Source of the DNA: a bacterium
GTDB lineage: Bacteria; Krumholzibacteriota; Krumholzibacteriia; LZORAL124-64-63
Length of the DNA: 64,000 bases
Reading direction: 5' to 3'
NCBI GenBank assembly: GCA_024231905.1
Contig: JAAEQC010000165.1
Coordinates: 1-64,000, forward strand
Shown: piece by piece, positions 24,994-36,789 of the stretch
Layout of the letters: every line of letters starts with the position of its first letter
Position numbering within the stretch: the first letter of the stretch is position 1
Translations under genes and position numbers: made by a program
Notes under the pieces: generated by a model
Seen by the model: the letters and a program-made list of their open reading frames with translations, nothing else
Told to the model about the DNA's origin: nothing
Database searches by the model: none

Positions 24994-25929
24994 CTAGCGC
25001 TGGTCGCTGCCCTTGAGGAAGCGGTAGATATCCGCGTCGGTGGACAGGACGAGGGACGATTCGTCGTCCATGATCTGCTTGTACGACTCCATGGTCTTGA
25101 GGAACTCGAAGAAGGCCCGGGTGTCGGCCGAGCGATCGTAGGCCGCGGCATAGATGTTCGTGGCCTCGGCGTCGGCAGCGCCTTTGATCTCCTGGGCTCG
25201 CCGATAGGCTTCGGAACGGATCCGCAGGAGTTCACGGTCCTTCTCGCCGCGGATACGGAACGCCTCGCCCTGGCCCTCGCTGCGGAAGCGGTCGGCGATG
25301 CGCTGGCGCTCGGCGATCATCCGCTCGTACACCTTGCGCTGCACCTCGGCTACGTAGTTGATGCGCTTGATCTCCACGTCGAGGATCTCGATGCCCAGGT
25401 CGATGGTCCGGGCCTGGGAGTTGCGCAGGACCTCGAGCCGGATCTCCGTGCGACCGGACTCGATATCCACCAGCGGCGTCTCGTCGTCGATATCCGCTTC
25501 GGCCTGCTGGGCTTCGCGGTTGCTGGTCCGCACCACCTCCACCACGTCGTACTTGGCGATGGCGTTGCGGATCTCGCCGTCGAGAATGTCGTCCAGTCGC
25601 GTGTAGGCCCCCCGCTCGTCCCGCAGGCGCTGGAAGTACAGCAGCGGGTCGGTGATGCGCCAGCGCGCGTAGGTGTCGACCCAGATGAAACGCTTGTCAC
25701 GGGTGGGCAGCTGGTTGGGATCGCCGTCCCACTCCAGGAAGCGCTTCTCGAAGCGATGGACCTTCTGGATGAAGGGCAGCTTGATCTTCAGGCCCGGCGA
25801 AACGACCGGGTCGCCCACGGGCTTGCCGAACTGGGTGATGATGACCTGCTGGGGCTCCTGCACCACGTACACCGTGTTGGCGAGCACGATGAGCACGAGG
25901 AAAATGGGAATCAGGGTAAGCTTGTTCAT
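24994..25929 (-). CDS. hflC: HflC, SPFH/band 7 membrane protein
   Basis: 311 aa: one N-terminal TM (residues 4-20), then the SPFH domain (about 22-200, VYVVQEPQQVIITQFGKP) and a long charged coiled coil (200-260, ERQRIADRFRSEGQGEA). With HflK it forms the large periplasmic cage around the FtsH protease and modulates its activity. It starts one base after the hflK stop, so the pair is one operon, as is usual. Confidence 0.92.
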   Translation of the reverse strand: MNKLTLIPIFLVLIVLANTVYVVQEPQQVIITQFGKPVGDPVVSPGLKIKLPFIQKVHRFEKRFLEWDGDPNQLPTRDKRFIWVDTYARWRITDPLLYFQRLRDERGAYTRLDDILDGEIRNAIAKYDVVEVVRTSNREAQQAEADIDDETPLVDIESGRTEIRLEVLRNSQARTIDLGIEILDVEIKRINYVAEVQRKVYERMIAERQRIADRFRSEGQGEAFRIRGEKDRELLRIRSEAYRRAQEIKGAADAEATNIYAAAYDRSADTRAFFEFLKTMESYKQIMDDESSLVLSTDADIYRFLKGSDQR

Positions 25930-25930
25930 G

Positions 25931-26944
25931 CTACTGACCTCCCTTTTCCTGCGTGGGGTTCAGATTGAGCAGGGGCAACACGCCCTTGAGTTCACTGTCC
26001 ACGATGATCTTGCCGTGCACCTTGGGCAACACCTCGTTCATGGTCTCGAGGTAGAGCCGCTTGCGGGTCACGTCGGGCGCACTGGCGTAGGCCTGGTAGA
26101 ACGCCGTGAAAAGGGCGGCATCACCCTGGGCCCGGTTCACCCGGTCCAGGGCGTAGCCCTCGGCTTCCTGGATGGTTTGCAGAGCGGCGCCCTCGGCCTT
26201 GGGGATCTCCCGGTTGTACTCGGACTGGGCCTGGTTGATGAGCTTCTCCTTCTCCTGCTGCGCCTCGTTGACGGCGTTGAAGGAGGGCTTCACCGGGTCG
26301 GGTGGGTTCACGTCCTGGAGCACCACCTGGTCGACCTTGATGCCCGTCTCGTACTGCTCGCAGAGTTCCTGGAGGAATCCCTGCACCTCCAGGGCCACCT
26401 CGGCGCGGCCCACGGTGAGCACCTCGTTCACGGTACGGTCGCCCACGACGCGGCGCATGACCGCCTCGCTCATGTCGCTGAAGGTCTCCTCCACGTTGCG
26501 CACCTGGAACAGATACTTGTAGGGGTCGACGATCCGGTACTGGACCACCCACTCCACCACCGCGGCGTTCAGGTCGCCGGTGAGCATGTTGGACTCGCCG
26601 GCGTAACCCTTGGTCGTGTACTGGCTGTTCACGCCGGCACGGAGCGTCCGGAAGCCGAACTCCGCCTTCAACTGGCGCTGGATCGGCACCTTGAGCACCC
26701 GCTCGATCCCGAAGGGGATCTTGAAATGGAGCCCGGGGTCGGCGGCGCGGACGTACTGGCCGAAGCGCAGCACCAGCCCCGTCTCCTCCGGGTCGATGGT
26801 GTAGAAGCTCGTGCCCACCACCACCAGCACGAGCACGATCATCAGTCCCGCTCGCAGCCAGCCGGCCTTCAGTTGCGGGAGCTTGAACTCGGGAACCTGC
26901 GGGCCCTGGCCGCCGCCCCCGTCAAAATCTTTGCCATCACTCAT
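25931..26944 (-). CDS. hflK: HflK, SPFH/band 7 membrane protein
   Basis: 337 aa. A Gly-rich N-terminal tail, a TM (about residues 34-50), the SPFH domain with FYTIDPEETGLVLRFG, then coiled coil with AQQEKEKLINQAQSEYNREIPKAEG and the typical RLYLETMNEVL near the C-terminus. Start at ATG 26944 because GAGG is 8 nt upstream; an in-frame GTG at 26953 overlaps that site. Partner of HflC in the FtsH regulator. Confidence 0.92.
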   Translation of the reverse strand: MSDGKDFDGGGGQGPQVPEFKLPQLKAGWLRAGLMIVLVLVVVGTSFYTIDPEETGLVLRFGQYVRAADPGLHFKIPFGIERVLKVPIQRQLKAEFGFRTLRAGVNSQYTTKGYAGESNMLTGDLNAAVVEWVVQYRIVDPYKYLFQVRNVEETFSDMSEAVMRRVVGDRTVNEVLTVGRAEVALEVQGFLQELCEQYETGIKVDQVVLQDVNPPDPVKPSFNAVNEAQQEKEKLINQAQSEYNREIPKAEGAALQTIQEAEGYALDRVNRAQGDAALFTAFYQAYASAPDVTRKRLYLETMNEVLPKVHGKIIVDSELKGVLPLLNLNPTQEKGGQ

Positions 26945-27298
26945 GGTCATCACCTCGTCGGACGTGGTTCGCCCCGGGCGGGGCAGACGAAGAATCCCTG
27001 CCGCACACTGTACACGATTCCGCGCCCGGGCAAAGCGCTTTCGCCCGGGAGGTACGCCGGTGGTCCCCCGAATATTCGTCCGGGTGTGCGCCGGGGGCCG
27101 CCCGTGGACCTGGAGGGACGCCGGAGAGGACGGCGACCGTCAGCCGTCGGCTAACGCCAACACCCGTAATGTCTTGTAGTAATACAGGTTAGGATATCAT
27201 CAGCCGGAAGTCGCCAGCGCTGGTGCCTTCCTTGCATCCGCAGAGGCCATGGCGAACCCCAACCACGGAATTCAGCCTCACGTGGTTTGGGGGGAAAG
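26945..27298. other. intergenic region between hflK and the hybrid kinase
   Basis: No gene is supported here. It must hold the hflK promoter, but no clear -35/-10 pair could be fixed. At about 27256-27292 there is an imperfect hairpin (CCCCAACCACG with CGTGGTTTGGGG) next to the kinase terminator, giving two consecutive stem-loops. Confidence 0.5.
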
Positions 27299-27330
27299 CG
27301 ACGGCCGGGGTCCCGGTACCCCGGCCGTCG
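27299..27330 (-). terminator. terminator of the hybrid histidine kinase
   Basis: Perfect 13-bp stem (27299-27311 with 27318-27330) and 6-nt loop, 22 bases past the kinase stop. The downstream T tract is weak. Confidence 0.6.
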
Positions 27331-27352
27331 TGTGTCCGCCGGTAACCGCAGC

Positions 27353-29524
<2,172 letters not shown>

Positions 29525-29641
29525 GGGCGAGTTCCTCCGGTTATTCCGAGCGGCCGAAGGGCGATTTCGGCAAGGTCTTCGTAGGGACTCTCCTATTTCG
29601 GTCCGGACAGCAGCGTCTTGAGGAATTCTGTACCGGAAAGA

Positions 29642-29677
29642 GACCCGCCCGATCGCGAGCGGGCGACCGGGCGGGTC
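29642..29677 (-). terminator. hairpin between sppA and the hybrid kinase
   Basis: A perfect 10-bp stem (29642-29651 with 29668-29677) and 16-nt loop, 17 bases after the sppA stop. No strong T tract. Confidence 0.5.
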
Positions 29678-29693
29678 CAGACAAGTCCTTGTT

Positions 29694-31445
29694 CTAGAAG
29701 CCGCTTTCCAAGCGCGCGCCCCCCTGGAGTTGCTCGAGGGTGAGCCGCGTCTGGGTCCGCAGTTCCCGGTAGAAGGCCGCGCGTAGGGCCATGGCCACCG
29801 GATCCTCCACTCCCGGATCGCTGCCCATGAGACTGCCCAGCAGGTCCTGACTCTCGGGCAGGTGGACCAGGGTGGGCGCCTTGTCCCCATCCATCTCGGC
29901 CAGTTCGGCCGCCAGGGCAACGGCGTCGTCCAGGTTGCCGACCGCGTCGATGAGGCCGTTCTCCACCGCCTGCCGTCCGGTCCACACGCGGCCGTGGGCC
30001 AGGGTCTTCATGTCCTCGAAGCTGATACCCCGCTTCTCGCCCACGTCGGCCATCCAGGCGTTGAAGCTCTTGTAGTGGGCGTCCACGTGGCGTTCCCACT
30101 CCTCGTCGGTGGGATCGCGCATGTCCGTGCCCAGTTCGGCCATGGGGCCCCAGGCCACGCCGTCCTTATTGAGGCCGATCTTCTCGTAGAAGCCCTTCAT
30201 GTTGAAGAAGCCGTTGATGGATCCGATGGAGCCGGTGACGGTCAGGGGGGCGGCCATCATCTTCGTGCCCTTGTAGGCGATGTAGTAGCCGCCGGAGGCC
30301 GCCACGTCGACCATGGACACCACGACCGGCTTCACGGCCGCCAGCAGTTCCACTTCGTGAGCCATGAGGTCACTGGCCAGGCTCTCGCCTCCACCCGAAT
30401 CCACGCGGAAGACCACGGCCTTCACGTCGTCGTCGTAGCGACAGCGCTGCAGCTCGCGGACGATGGTCTCGTGCCCCATCATGACGCCCAGGAGGGGGTC
30501 CACTCGGTTCTCGCGGCCCCCGATGCTGCCCTGGGCGTGGACCACCGCCACCGTGTCGCCGCCCTTGAAGCCGCAGTCCTCCCAGCTCTCTTCGGCGTAA
30601 TCGTCGTGGGAAACCATCTTCAACCGGTCATCGTTCTCGCCCTTGAGGCGGTCCTGCAGTTCCTGCAAGTAGACGACCTCGTCGATGAGGCCGACGGTGA
30701 CGCCTTCTTCCGGCAGGTACTCGGCGTAGGCCATGGCGGCCAGCAGCTGGTCCTCGGTGAGACCGCGTTCGGCGGCGAGGGACTCCATGAGCTCGCCCGT
30801 GAAGTCGGCGATCATCCAGCCCATCATCTCCCGGGTGGCGTCGCTCATCTCCGTGTTCAGGATCATCTCGGCGGCCGACTTGTAGTCCTTGATCTTGTGC
30901 AGGTGGGGCTTGATGCCCAGCTTGTCGAGCATCCCCCGCAGGTACATGCGCTGGTAGTTGGCGCCCTTGAAGGTGAAGTAGCCGCCTTCGGGCATCATGA
31001 CCCGGTCGCAGCCGGCGGCCAGGTAGAGGCTTCGGACGTCCAGGGCGTCGCCCCAGGCGTAGACCGGCTTGCCCGCCGCCTGGACCTTGTCCACCGCCCG
31101 CCGCATCTCCTGGAGCTTGGCCCAGCCGGCGTCGTTGCTGCTGCTGATGCGGAAGATCACGCCGGCGATGCGGTCGTCCAGGGCCGCCTTGCCCAGGTTG
31201 TCGATCAGGTCCTGGAGGGTGAGGGCGTCGCCACCCATGACCGGTCCCAGGGGGCCGCCCGGCGGATCGTACTCGTGGACCGCGCCGTACAGGTCCAGTT
31301 CGAGCCAGGTGCCGTCCTCGACTCCTCCACCCCGGCTCATGGCGAACCAGGCGCCGCCACCCACCAGGGCGATGACCACCACCAGCGTGCAGAGGGTGAG
31401 CAGGACCGAGCGAATGAGGGCAGGAAAGAAACGTTCGCGGGCCAT
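29694..31445 (-). CDS. sppA: signal peptide peptidase SppA, 67-kDa type
   Basis: 583 aa, the long double-domain form. An N-terminal TM anchor (residues 12-35) is followed by two ClpP-like halves. The catalytic Lys189 in DYKSAAE lies in the first half and Ser384 in VAASGGYY in the second, as in E. coli SppA. It degrades cleaved signal peptides in the inner membrane. The GGAGG site is 9-10 nt before the ATG. Confidence 0.92.
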   Translation of the reverse strand: MARERFFPALIRSVLLTLCTLVVVIALVGGGAWFAMSRGGGVEDGTWLELDLYGAVHEYDPPGGPLGPVMGGDALTLQDLIDNLGKAALDDRIAGVIFRISSSNDAGWAKLQEMRRAVDKVQAAGKPVYAWGDALDVRSLYLAAGCDRVMMPEGGYFTFKGANYQRMYLRGMLDKLGIKPHLHKIKDYKSAAEMILNTEMSDATREMMGWMIADFTGELMESLAAERGLTEDQLLAAMAYAEYLPEEGVTVGLIDEVVYLQELQDRLKGENDDRLKMVSHDDYAEESWEDCGFKGGDTVAVVHAQGSIGGRENRVDPLLGVMMGHETIVRELQRCRYDDDVKAVVFRVDSGGGESLASDLMAHEVELLAAVKPVVVSMVDVAASGGYYIAYKGTKMMAAPLTVTGSIGSINGFFNMKGFYEKIGLNKDGVAWGPMAELGTDMRDPTDEEWERHVDAHYKSFNAWMADVGEKRGISFEDMKTLAHGRVWTGRQAVENGLIDAVGNLDDAVALAAELAEMDGDKAPTLVHLPESQDLLGSLMGSDPGVEDPVAMALRAAFYRELRTQTRLTLEQLQGGARLESGF

Positions 31446-31574
31446 GGGCGGCGACCTCCGGGGTGGGTGGCGAAGGAACGGACGTTCGGAAAAAGACGCG
31501 CACGCCCGGCGGACGGTTGCATCGCGGGATCCAGCCTACCGCTACGCCGGCGGTCCCACAACCGTGGAGCGCGG

Positions 31575-32006
31575 CTAGTCGGCGGAAGAGGTGTGGTCGT
31601 GGACGATGCGCCAGTCCGCTTCGACCCGGCGGAAGATGAGGGTGAAGAGGCCGTGGGGTGTGTCGTCCCGGCGGTCCAGGCGCCAGTGGCCGAAGACGTA
31701 GGCCGCGTCGTCCGCCAGGACGGTGACGTCCATCTCGCTGAAGGTGAGATGGCCCATGGCCGCCCGGTCGGGGTAACCCTTTTCATAGCGGGCCAGGGTC
31801 GTCTCCCAGCCCCGCGTGGCCGTGCCGCCGCTGGCGAAGCGCAGATCCTCCGACCGCCGATAGCAGCCCATGTAGGCTGCAAGGTCACCGGCGTTCCAAC
31901 CGTCTTCGGCCGCGGCCATGACCGCGCGGATCTCGGTTTCGGCGTCGCCGCCGGCGTCCGCGGCCACCGGCAGGAGCAGGATCAATCCCACCAGGGCCCA
32001 CTTCAT
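31575..32006 (-). CDS. secreted SnoaL-like (NTF2-fold) protein
   Basis: 143 aa. A signal peptide (MKWALVGLILLLPVAADAG) is followed by a DUF4440/SnoaL-type domain: the helix EIRAVMAAAEDGWNAGDLAAYMGCY and later strands AAYVFGHWRL and HGLFTLIFRRVEADWRIVHDH. The family binds small molecules and has varied or unknown roles. Its ATG overlaps the dCMP deaminase stop, so it is co-translated with it. No specific substrate is suggested. Confidence 0.8.
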   Translation of the reverse strand: MKWALVGLILLLPVAADAGGDAETEIRAVMAAAEDGWNAGDLAAYMGCYRRSEDLRFASGGTATRGWETTLARYEKGYPDRAAMGHLTFSEMDVTVLADDAAYVFGHWRLDRRDDTPHGLFTLIFRRVEADWRIVHDHTSSAD

Positions 32007-32434
32007 GACTCTTCCTCCCCGGGACTGAACTGCTCGACCTCGATGCCCACCGCGGCGAAGAGCTCCAGGGAGTCGGGCTGGCGGTAGACGTCCTTGTAGA
32101 TGACCCGGTGCACGTTGCCCAGGTTGATGATCCGCTTGGCGCAGGCGGGACAGGGCAGGTGGGTGACGAAGACGTACTTCTCCGTGTGCCGTGGTGCGTC
32201 GCAGTTGATGACCGCGTTCTCCTCCGAGTGCAGGCAGCCGCAGTTGCCGGGCTCGTCCCGATCACAGGAGTTTGGCAGGCCGGACGCATTGCCGTTATAG
32301 CCCACCGCCAGCACTTTGCGGTAGTCGGTGGTGGTGATGACGGTCCCCACCTGCAGGCGCTTGCAGGTGGAGCGCCGGGCGATCTGGCTGGCGAAGGCCA
32401 TGTACACCTCGGCGAAGCTCGGGCGGGCGCTCAT
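32003..32434 (-). CDS. dCMP deaminase family protein (ComEB-like)
   Basis: 143 aa zinc-dependent cytidine/deoxycytidylate deaminase. The zinc site is visible as HSEENA (His and proton-shuttling Glu) and PCPAC. A second Cys/His cluster (SCDRDEPGNCGC) before it is typical of dCMP deaminases. The enzyme gives dUMP for thymidylate synthesis. Start overlaps the upstream TcdA stop (ATGA), with AAAGGA upstream. Confidence 0.88.
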   Translation of the reverse strand: MSARPSFAEVYMAFASQIARRSTCKRLQVGTVITTTDYRKVLAVGYNGNASGLPNSCDRDEPGNCGCLHSEENAVINCDAPRHTEKYVFVTHLPCPACAKRIINLGNVHRVIYKDVYRQPDSLELFAAVGIEVEQFSPGEEES

Positions 32435-33234
32435 GGCGCGGTCCTTTCGGCGATGAAGTCCAGGGCCAGGGAGGCCAGAGCATAACCGAAAACGCCGGGG
32501 ATGGTCATCTGGCTGGCCAAGGTGTTGCGGGCCCGGCCCTTGCCGCCGCGGGCGGTGATCGCCTCGGGCTTCTCCCTGGGCGCGTCGGGCCGATGGGCGA
32601 CGGCCTGTTCCAGGGACCAGACCGCGCCGATGGGTCCGGTCACCCCCAGCCGGTGCAGGCGCTGGCGCACCTTCTTGGCCAGGGGGCACATGGTCGATTC
32701 GAAGAGATCCCCGGTGCGCACGGCCCCCGCGTCCCGCTTGCCGGCGGCGCCGAGGCTCGCCAGGACCGGCACGCCTTCTTTCCAGCACCGGGCCAGGAGC
32801 CCCACCTTGGTGTTCAGGGAGTCGATGGCGTCGATGACCAGGTCGGGGCGGCCGGAACCGGCCGTGGGCACGAGTTCCGCCAAGGTCTCCTCGCTGCAGA
32901 ACGCGGCCGTGGCGGTCACTGCCACGTCGGGACAGATGCGCTGCAGGTATGCGGACAGCACCTCGGCCTTGTTGCGGCCCACGTCCCGGGGGCCGGCGAA
33001 GGGACTGCGATTGAGGGACGAGGGGCTGACCTCGTCGAAGTCCACCACCCGCAATGCGCCGATCCCGCTGCGGGCCAGGTTCACCGCCGCGTGGCCACCG
33101 ACGCCGCCGAGGCCGACGATGGTCACGTGGGCGGCGCGCAGGCGGGCAAAGCCCTCTTCGCCATAGAACAGGACGGTACGGTAGTGCCGCGGGTCGATGC
33201 CCTCAGGCGCCGAGTCGGAAGAGCTGTTGAGCAT
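32431..33234 (-). CDS. tcdA: tRNA threonylcarbamoyladenosine dehydratase (TcdA/CsdL), ThiF superfamily
   Basis: 267 aa E1-like adenylating enzyme. ATP-binding GLGGVGG (residues 41-47), DFDEV and the SLNRSPFAG and DVGRNKAEV segments match the TcdA branch of ThiF/HesA. It uses ATP to cyclise t6A to ct6A at tRNA position 37. The N-terminal YRTVLFYGEEGFARL is also typical. It overlaps the TatD gene by 32 bases. Confidence 0.85.
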   Translation of the reverse strand: MLNSSSDSAPEGIDPRHYRTVLFYGEEGFARLRAAHVTIVGLGGVGGHAAVNLARSGIGALRVVDFDEVSPSSLNRSPFAGPRDVGRNKAEVLSAYLQRICPDVAVTATAAFCSEETLAELVPTAGSGRPDLVIDAIDSLNTKVGLLARCWKEGVPVLASLGAAGKRDAGAVRTGDLFESTMCPLAKKVRQRLHRLGVTGPIGAVWSLEQAVAHRPDAPREKPEAITARGGKGRARNTLASQMTIPGVFGYALASLALDFIAERTAP

Positions 33235-33988
33235 GGTCGGTGGTCACCTCGGCGATGGTTTCCAGGGTTTCATTCCTCAGGACGGCCAGGGCGGCGGCGA
33301 TGTCCGCTACGTGGGCCGGTTCGGTCTCGGCCGGCAGAACGCCGTCCAGGCCGATGGACGGGGCGTCGGTCTCCAGGATAAAACTGTCCAGGGGCAATGT
33401 CCGGGCCGTCTGCAGCAACCGGCGCGCGCGGTCGCGGGTGACGGCGCCGCCCAGGCCCAGGGCCAAGCCCGCCCCGGTGAATCGCGCCGCCAGTTCCGGT
33501 CCCCGGCTCCAGGCGTGGAGCACCCCGCGCAGGGCGCCTCCGAATCGTTCGACCTCGGCCAGGAGTTCCTCGAAAGCGCCGCGGCAGTGGAGAATGACCG
33601 GCAGATCCCCGTCGCGGGCATATTCGAGCTGGGGACGGAGCACGGCCAGCTGGGCGGCCAGGCCCGGACCGTCCGGGAGTTTCGTATCGAGGCCGATCTC
33701 GCCCACGGCTACGGGCGGGCACGCGATCTCGTCCAGGCCGTCCCACCAGGCGGACCAGGCCGACGGATCCCAGGGGCCGGCCACCCAGGGATGGACACCG
33801 TAGGCGGCGAAGACGCCGGGACGCTCTGCCAGCAGACGGACCTCCGTCCAGGAGGGAGGGTCGTAGGAGGGCACCACCACCCGGTCCACGCCGCGGGCGG
33901 CAGCCCGGTCCAGGGCGCCGGTCACGTCATGGCCGAGGGGGGGCATGAAGAGGTGGCAGTGGGTGTCGACAAGCGGGATGGAAGGCAT
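33203..33988 (-). CDS. TatD-family metal-dependent hydrolase
   Basis: 261 aa TIM-barrel. Metal ligands are visible: DTHCH (His10, His12), GVHPW, GEIGLD, ILHCRG and ETDAP. TatD proteins act as 3'-5' DNases or in D-aminoacyl-tRNA or RNA quality control. Start set at the Met just before the first metal motif; the open frame extends 28 codons further but that part is not family-like. It heads the run TatD-TcdA-dCMP deaminase-SnoaL. Confidence 0.85.
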   Translation of the reverse strand: MPSIPLVDTHCHLFMPPLGHDVTGALDRAAARGVDRVVVPSYDPPSWTEVRLLAERPGVFAAYGVHPWVAGPWDPSAWSAWWDGLDEIACPPVAVGEIGLDTKLPDGPGLAAQLAVLRPQLEYARDGDLPVILHCRGAFEELLAEVERFGGALRGVLHAWSRGPELAARFTGAGLALGLGGAVTRDRARRLLQTARTLPLDSFILETDAPSIGLDGVLPAETEPAHVADIAAALAVLRNETLETIAEVTTDHAQQLFRLGA

Positions 33989-34043
33989 GCCACGACCATT
34001 CTTCACAGGTTCAACCGGTCGGCAGCCGACTGGGCCCGACCCA

Positions 34044-36668
34044 TCAATCCAGGACCTCCCGCACCTTCGCACACAACGCCTGCACCGTGAAAGGCTTCTG
34101 GATGAAGGAGACCCCCTCCTGCAGAACGCCGCGGTCGGCGATGACGTCGTCCGTGTAGCCGGACATGTACAGGACGCGTAGGCCGGGGATACGCTCGACC
34201 AGTTGCTGGTAGACTTCCTTGCCGTTCGTCTCGGGCATCACCACATCGGTCAGCAGCAGGTGGACCGGCTCCTGCGCGTCGCTCATGAGCTCGCAGGCCT
34301 CGGCGCCGCTCTCGGCCGACAACACCTTGTAGTCGTTGCGTTGCAGGATGCTACAGGCCAGTTCCCGCACGATCTGGTTGTCCTCCACCACGAGTACGGT
34401 TTCGCTGCCCTTCAGTGTGGTCGGACCGGACCGCTGTTCGCCCGGATCCGCCTGAGTAGCCGGTGACGCCGGGAGATAGACCTTGAAGGTCGTGCCCGAT
34501 CCAGGCTCGCTGTACACCCAGATGTTCCCACCGTGCTGCTTCACGATCCCATACACCGTGGCCAACCCCAGGCCCGTGCCCAGCTCACCCTTGGTGGAAA
34601 AGAAGGGCTCGAAGATGTGTTGGCGGGTCTCCTCGCCCATACCGCAGCCGGTGTCGCTGACGATCAAGGCCGCGTAAGGGCCCGGCTCCGCCCCCGGTTG
34701 GTCGGCCAGGTAGTCCTCGTCCAGCTGGACCAGATCCGTCTCCAGACTCAGTTCTCCACCGTCGGGCATGGCGTCCTGGGCGTTGACCACCAGGTTCATG
34801 AGCACCTGCTCGATCTGCCCCGCGTCAGCCATGACCAGGGGCAGGCCGTCCCGGGTCCTGATTCCGATGACGACATCCTCACGGACGGTCCGGCGCAGGA
34901 GGCTCTCGAAATCCTTGAGGGTCGCGTTCAGGTCCAGCGCCTTGTACTCCAGGGCCTGCTTGCGGCTGAAGGCCAGCAGTTGCCGCACCAGGTTGCGGGA
35001 CCGGATACCGGCCTCGTGGATCTGCTGCACCCCGTCGAGTTGCTCCTCGTTCAGGCCGCCGTCCTCCATCAGCAGGTCGCTGTAGCCCAGGATGGGAAAC
35101 AGCAGGTTGTTCAGGTCGTGGGCCACGCCCCCGGCCAGCCGGCCGATGGATTCCACTTTCTGAGCCTGGTAGTACTGGGCTTCCAGCCGCTTGTTCTCCT
35201 CTTCGGCCTCCCTGCGGGCGGTGATGTCCAGGGCCGTGAAGGTCACGCCCTTCTCCAGGTTCTCGGGGTCGAGCGGCGTCGAGCTCAGCAGGACATCGAT
35301 GATCCGGCCGTCCTTGCACAGCCATCGCGTATCGACCGTGTCGGTGCCTTGAGCGCTGATCTGGCGGTACTTCTCATCGCCCACCCAGGCGAATTCCTCG
35401 TCGCTGGGATAGAGCAGACGCGAGGATTCGCCGAGCAATTCGTCCGCCGTGTAGCCCATCATCTCGCAAAGCCGCTCGTTGACCTGGATTAACACGCGCC
35501 CGGAAACCACGCCGATGCCGATGGGTGCTGCCCGGAATACGCTGCGGATCTTGGCTTCGCTCTCCTGCAGCAGGGTCGTGGCCTGCTTCTGCTCGGTGAT
35601 CTCCTGCATGACGGCGATGCCGCCGGTGATCGCGCCGGCGTCGTCGCGAATGGGTGCCGCATTCACGGCGACCCAATGATCCAGGCCGGCCTCGTCCCGG
35701 ATGACGACCTCCTGCGCGCGCACGACCTCCCCCCGGAGCACCGCACGGGAAAGGGGCAGTTCCGCGGGCGGATACATGGAGCCGTCGGGCCGGAAGACCT
35801 GCCAGTTGGCAGAGTGTTCGGCCAGGTCGATGCCCGTCAGCCTGCTCTTGTCTCCCCCGCGGATGGCAAAGGCCGCCGGGTTGCAGTGCCGGATGGTGAC
35901 GTCGGGCGCATCGGCGATGATGATGCCGGCGGACGACTGGCCGACGGCCGCCTCGAGCATCTGCTTGGCGGCCACGAAGTCGGCTTCGTTCCGGCGGAGT
36001 TCGGTCACGTTCTCGGACCAGAGGACCAGGCACTTCAAGCCGTCCAGGTCGAGCAGTGTGCCGTTGAGCAGAAAAACCTGTTCCCGGCGTTGCTTGTTCT
36101 TGGCCCGGACCTCCAGGCGGGTGACGACGCCGTGCTCGCGCAGTTCGGCAACGAAAGCCTGCCGCGTAGCCGAATCATCGAACAGGCCCAGTTCCGCGGA
36201 TGTCCTGCCGATCACCTCCCTGCGCCGGAAACCCATATCCCGGCAGAAGGCGTCGTTCACTTCCAGGATGCGACCTTCCTCCACCGTGCTGATGGACATG
36301 AGCAAGGGTGTCGAGTTCAACACCTTGGTCACGTTGTCCAGGGTGAGCGGCAGCAGCCCGTCGAACCCGGGATCCGGGTCGACCAGACTCCACAGGAAGT
36401 CGATATGGGAGCGGATCTTCGGCAGCATGTCCGGCGTGACGGTCAGGTGCCAGAGGCGCCGTCCGCATGGATTGCAGGTGAGTTCGTCCGCCAACGTGAG
36501 CACGACTCCCAGGATCTCGTCCTTGGCGCCGGCCAGCAGATCTTCGGCGTCGGCGAGGGAATCCGCCATGAGCACCACGCGGCACCCGAGAAGGACTACG
36601 GTCGAGGGGATCTCCGTCTCGAAATCGTCTCTGGCATGGCGGGAAATGCTAAAAAATCGTGTTTCCAT
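34044..36668 (-). CDS. multi-PAS hybrid histidine kinase
   Basis: 874 aa, no TM. An N-terminal region of unknown type (residues 1-110, with a CNPC pair), PAS domains at about 114-224, 235-360 and 370-485, a HisKA domain with His517 in GGVAHDLNN, a HATPase domain (NAQDAM, DTGCGM, GLGLATVYG) and a C-terminal receiver (755-870) with VVEDN, the acceptor Asp in LLTDVVMP and QKPF. The arrangement is typical of NtrB-like hybrid kinases of environmental bacteria. No response regulator gene is adjacent; the ligand is unknown. Confidence 0.9.
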   Translation of the reverse strand: METRFFSISRHARDDFETEIPSTVVLLGCRVVLMADSLADAEDLLAGAKDEILGVVLTLADELTCNPCGRRLWHLTVTPDMLPKIRSHIDFLWSLVDPDPGFDGLLPLTLDNVTKVLNSTPLLMSISTVEEGRILEVNDAFCRDMGFRRREVIGRTSAELGLFDDSATRQAFVAELREHGVVTRLEVRAKNKQRREQVFLLNGTLLDLDGLKCLVLWSENVTELRRNEADFVAAKQMLEAAVGQSSAGIIIADAPDVTIRHCNPAAFAIRGGDKSRLTGIDLAEHSANWQVFRPDGSMYPPAELPLSRAVLRGEVVRAQEVVIRDEAGLDHWVAVNAAPIRDDAGAITGGIAVMQEITEQKQATTLLQESEAKIRSVFRAAPIGIGVVSGRVLIQVNERLCEMMGYTADELLGESSRLLYPSDEEFAWVGDEKYRQISAQGTDTVDTRWLCKDGRIIDVLLSSTPLDPENLEKGVTFTALDITARREAEEENKRLEAQYYQAQKVESIGRLAGGVAHDLNNLLFPILGYSDLLMEDGGLNEEQLDGVQQIHEAGIRSRNLVRQLLAFSRKQALEYKALDLNATLKDFESLLRRTVREDVVIGIRTRDGLPLVMADAGQIEQVLMNLVVNAQDAMPDGGELSLETDLVQLDEDYLADQPGAEPGPYAALIVSDTGCGMGEETRQHIFEPFFSTKGELGTGLGLATVYGIVKQHGGNIWVYSEPGSGTTFKVYLPASPATQADPGEQRSGPTTLKGSETVLVVEDNQIVRELACSILQRNDYKVLSAESGAEACELMSDAQEPVHLLLTDVVMPETNGKEVYQQLVERIPGLRVLYMSGYTDDVIADRGVLQEGVSFIQKPFTVQALCAKVREVLD

Positions 36669-36789
36669 GGAATACCCTTCGGTGAATCGGATTCCGGGAA
36701 ATGGTATCCACCGACGCGCGCCGTGTCCAGAAGGCGGTTCAGGGGCGAATGGACCCGTGGTCGCCTGGTCGTCGTCGGGCTTTCCACCG